From Candidatus Pullichristensenella stercoripullorum (GTDB lineage Bacteria > Bacillota > Clostridia > Christensenellales > Aristaeellaceae): a stretch of 5,848 nucleotides of DNA. Shown here one piece after another: positions 5,230 through 5,848 of the stretch. The stretch is taken from the NCBI GenBank assembly GCA_018712885.1, contig DVGE01000214.1, positions 1 to 5,848 of the forward strand. The letters are read 5' to 3'. The position numbers and the translations under genes were made by a program. The notes under the pieces were generated by a model that searched no databases, was not told the DNA's origin, and saw only the letters and a list, made by a program, of their open reading frames with translations. Numbering within the stretch: position 1 is the stretch's first letter; each line of letters starts with the position of its first letter.

Positions 5230-5848
5230 ATGACGAGCGCCTATCCGCTCTACGACCCGCAGATGGAGCACGGATCCTGCGGCGTGGGCGCGGTGATCGA
5301 CCTGCGCGGTCAGGCCACGCACCGCACCGTATCCGACGCGCTGACCATCGTCGAACGGCTGGCGCACCGCGCCGGCAGCGACGCCACGGGCACCACCGGC
5401 GACGGCGTGGGCATCCTCACGCGCCTGCCGCACGTGCTCTTTGCCCGCTGGGCGGCGGAGGCGGGCGTTTTTCTCGGCGGGGAAGGCGAATACGCCGTGG
5501 GCATGTTCTTCCTGCCGGACGACGGGATCGCCGCGGACAACGCGCGCCGCATTTTCGATTCGCTGGCGGCGGCAGAGGGGCTTTGCGTGCTTTGCTGGCG
5601 CGACGTGCCCTGCCGCCCGGAACTGCTGGGCGCCGCGGCGCGGCGCGCCATGCCCCGCATCCGCCAGTGCTTCCTCGCCCGGCCCGCGGACGCCGCCCCC
5701 GGGGAAGCGTTCGACCGCCGCCTCTACATCCTCCGCCGGCAATTCGAGAAGCAGCAGACCGGCGCCTACGTCTGTTCCCTCTCCTGCCGCACCATCGTCT
5801 ACAAGGGCATGATGCTGGTGACGCAGCTGCGCGCCTTTTACGACGATC
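5230..5848 (+). CDS. gltB: Glutamate synthase large subunit, N-terminal fragment
   Basis: The first 206 codons of a gene that normally has about 1,500; it runs off the right edge. GOGAT transfers the amide nitrogen of glutamine to 2-oxoglutarate, making two glutamates. The N-terminus reads LYDPQMEHGSCGVGAVIDL: Cys17 in the SCGVG motif is the expected glutaminase nucleophile, exposed in this family by removal of a short propeptide. ERLAHRAG and the TTGDGVGILTRLPH segment follow, and later YILRRQFEK and YVCSLSCRTIVYKGMML, all characteristic of the class II amidotransferase domain of GltB. The ATG is 17 bases beyond the nitR stop and 8 bases after GGAGG (5217-5221), so it belongs to the glnA operon. 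The 'LAHRAGSDATG' stretch differs slightly from the common 'LEHRGA-GAD' form. Whether the small subunit gene follows cannot be seen. Confidence 0.93.
   Translation, partial: MTSAYPLYDPQMEHGSCGVGAVIDLRGQATHRTVSDALTIVERLAHRAGSDATGTTGDGVGILTRLPHVLFARWAAEAGVFLGGEGEYAVGMFFLPDDGIAADNARRIFDSLAAAEGLCVLCWRDVPCRPELLGAAARRAMPRIRQCFLARPADAAPGEAFDRRLYILRRQFEKQQTGAYVCSLSCRTIVYKGMMLVTQLRAFYDD

Overview
The window looks like the chromosome of a GC-rich Gram-positive anaerobe, probably a clostridial Firmicute. This is inferred from high-GC coding sequence with strong GC bias at third codon positions, GGAGG-type ribosome binding sites, sigma-A-like promoters (TTGACA with TATAAT-like boxes), a T-box leader, a glutamine synthetase of the Bacillus/Clostridium GSI-alpha length, and a glnA / ANTAR-regulator / glutamate synthase gene order that I recall from clostridia. 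No mobile element, tRNA, rRNA or CRISPR array was seen.

Left part (1-562, plus strand): the last 58 codons of an ABC transporter ATPase of the iron/siderophore/heme type. It overlaps by 4 bases an 85-codon gene that is only the DNA-binding half of a DtxR/MntR-type metal repressor. A hairpin followed by T residues (524-562) separates these from the convergent minus-strand genes.

Middle part (566-3097, minus strand): a complete asnB-type asparagine synthetase (1196-2776), followed 3' by an unrecognised small acidic protein gene (566-934) whose true start is unclear. asnB has its own promoter at 3068-3097 and a leader of about 285 nt that I read as an asparagine-specific T-box riboswitch. The supporting parts are an AGTA specifier-loop motif, an AAC specifier codon, the AGAGA/GGTG Stem I elements, and a T-box core GGGTGGCACCACGG able to fold into a textbook antiterminator. 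Its expression platform is odd: the competing hairpin has no U tract, and the T-box bulge itself can pair with the Shine-Dalgarno region.

Right part (3222-5848, plus strand): a divergent promoter drives glnA (GSI-alpha), then a small ANTAR-domain regulator (NitR-like), then the N-terminal 206 codons of the large subunit of glutamate synthase (gltB), which runs off the window. A strong intrinsic terminator sits between the glnA promoter and the glnA ribosome binding site, and the ANTAR protein encoded just downstream is a natural candidate antiterminator for it.

Together the central genes form a divergent nitrogen-assimilation module. GS and GOGAT fix ammonium into glutamine and glutamate, and asparagine synthetase spends glutamine on asparagine. 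Both directions appear to be gated in their 5' leaders: one by tRNA-Asn charging, the other by attenuation.
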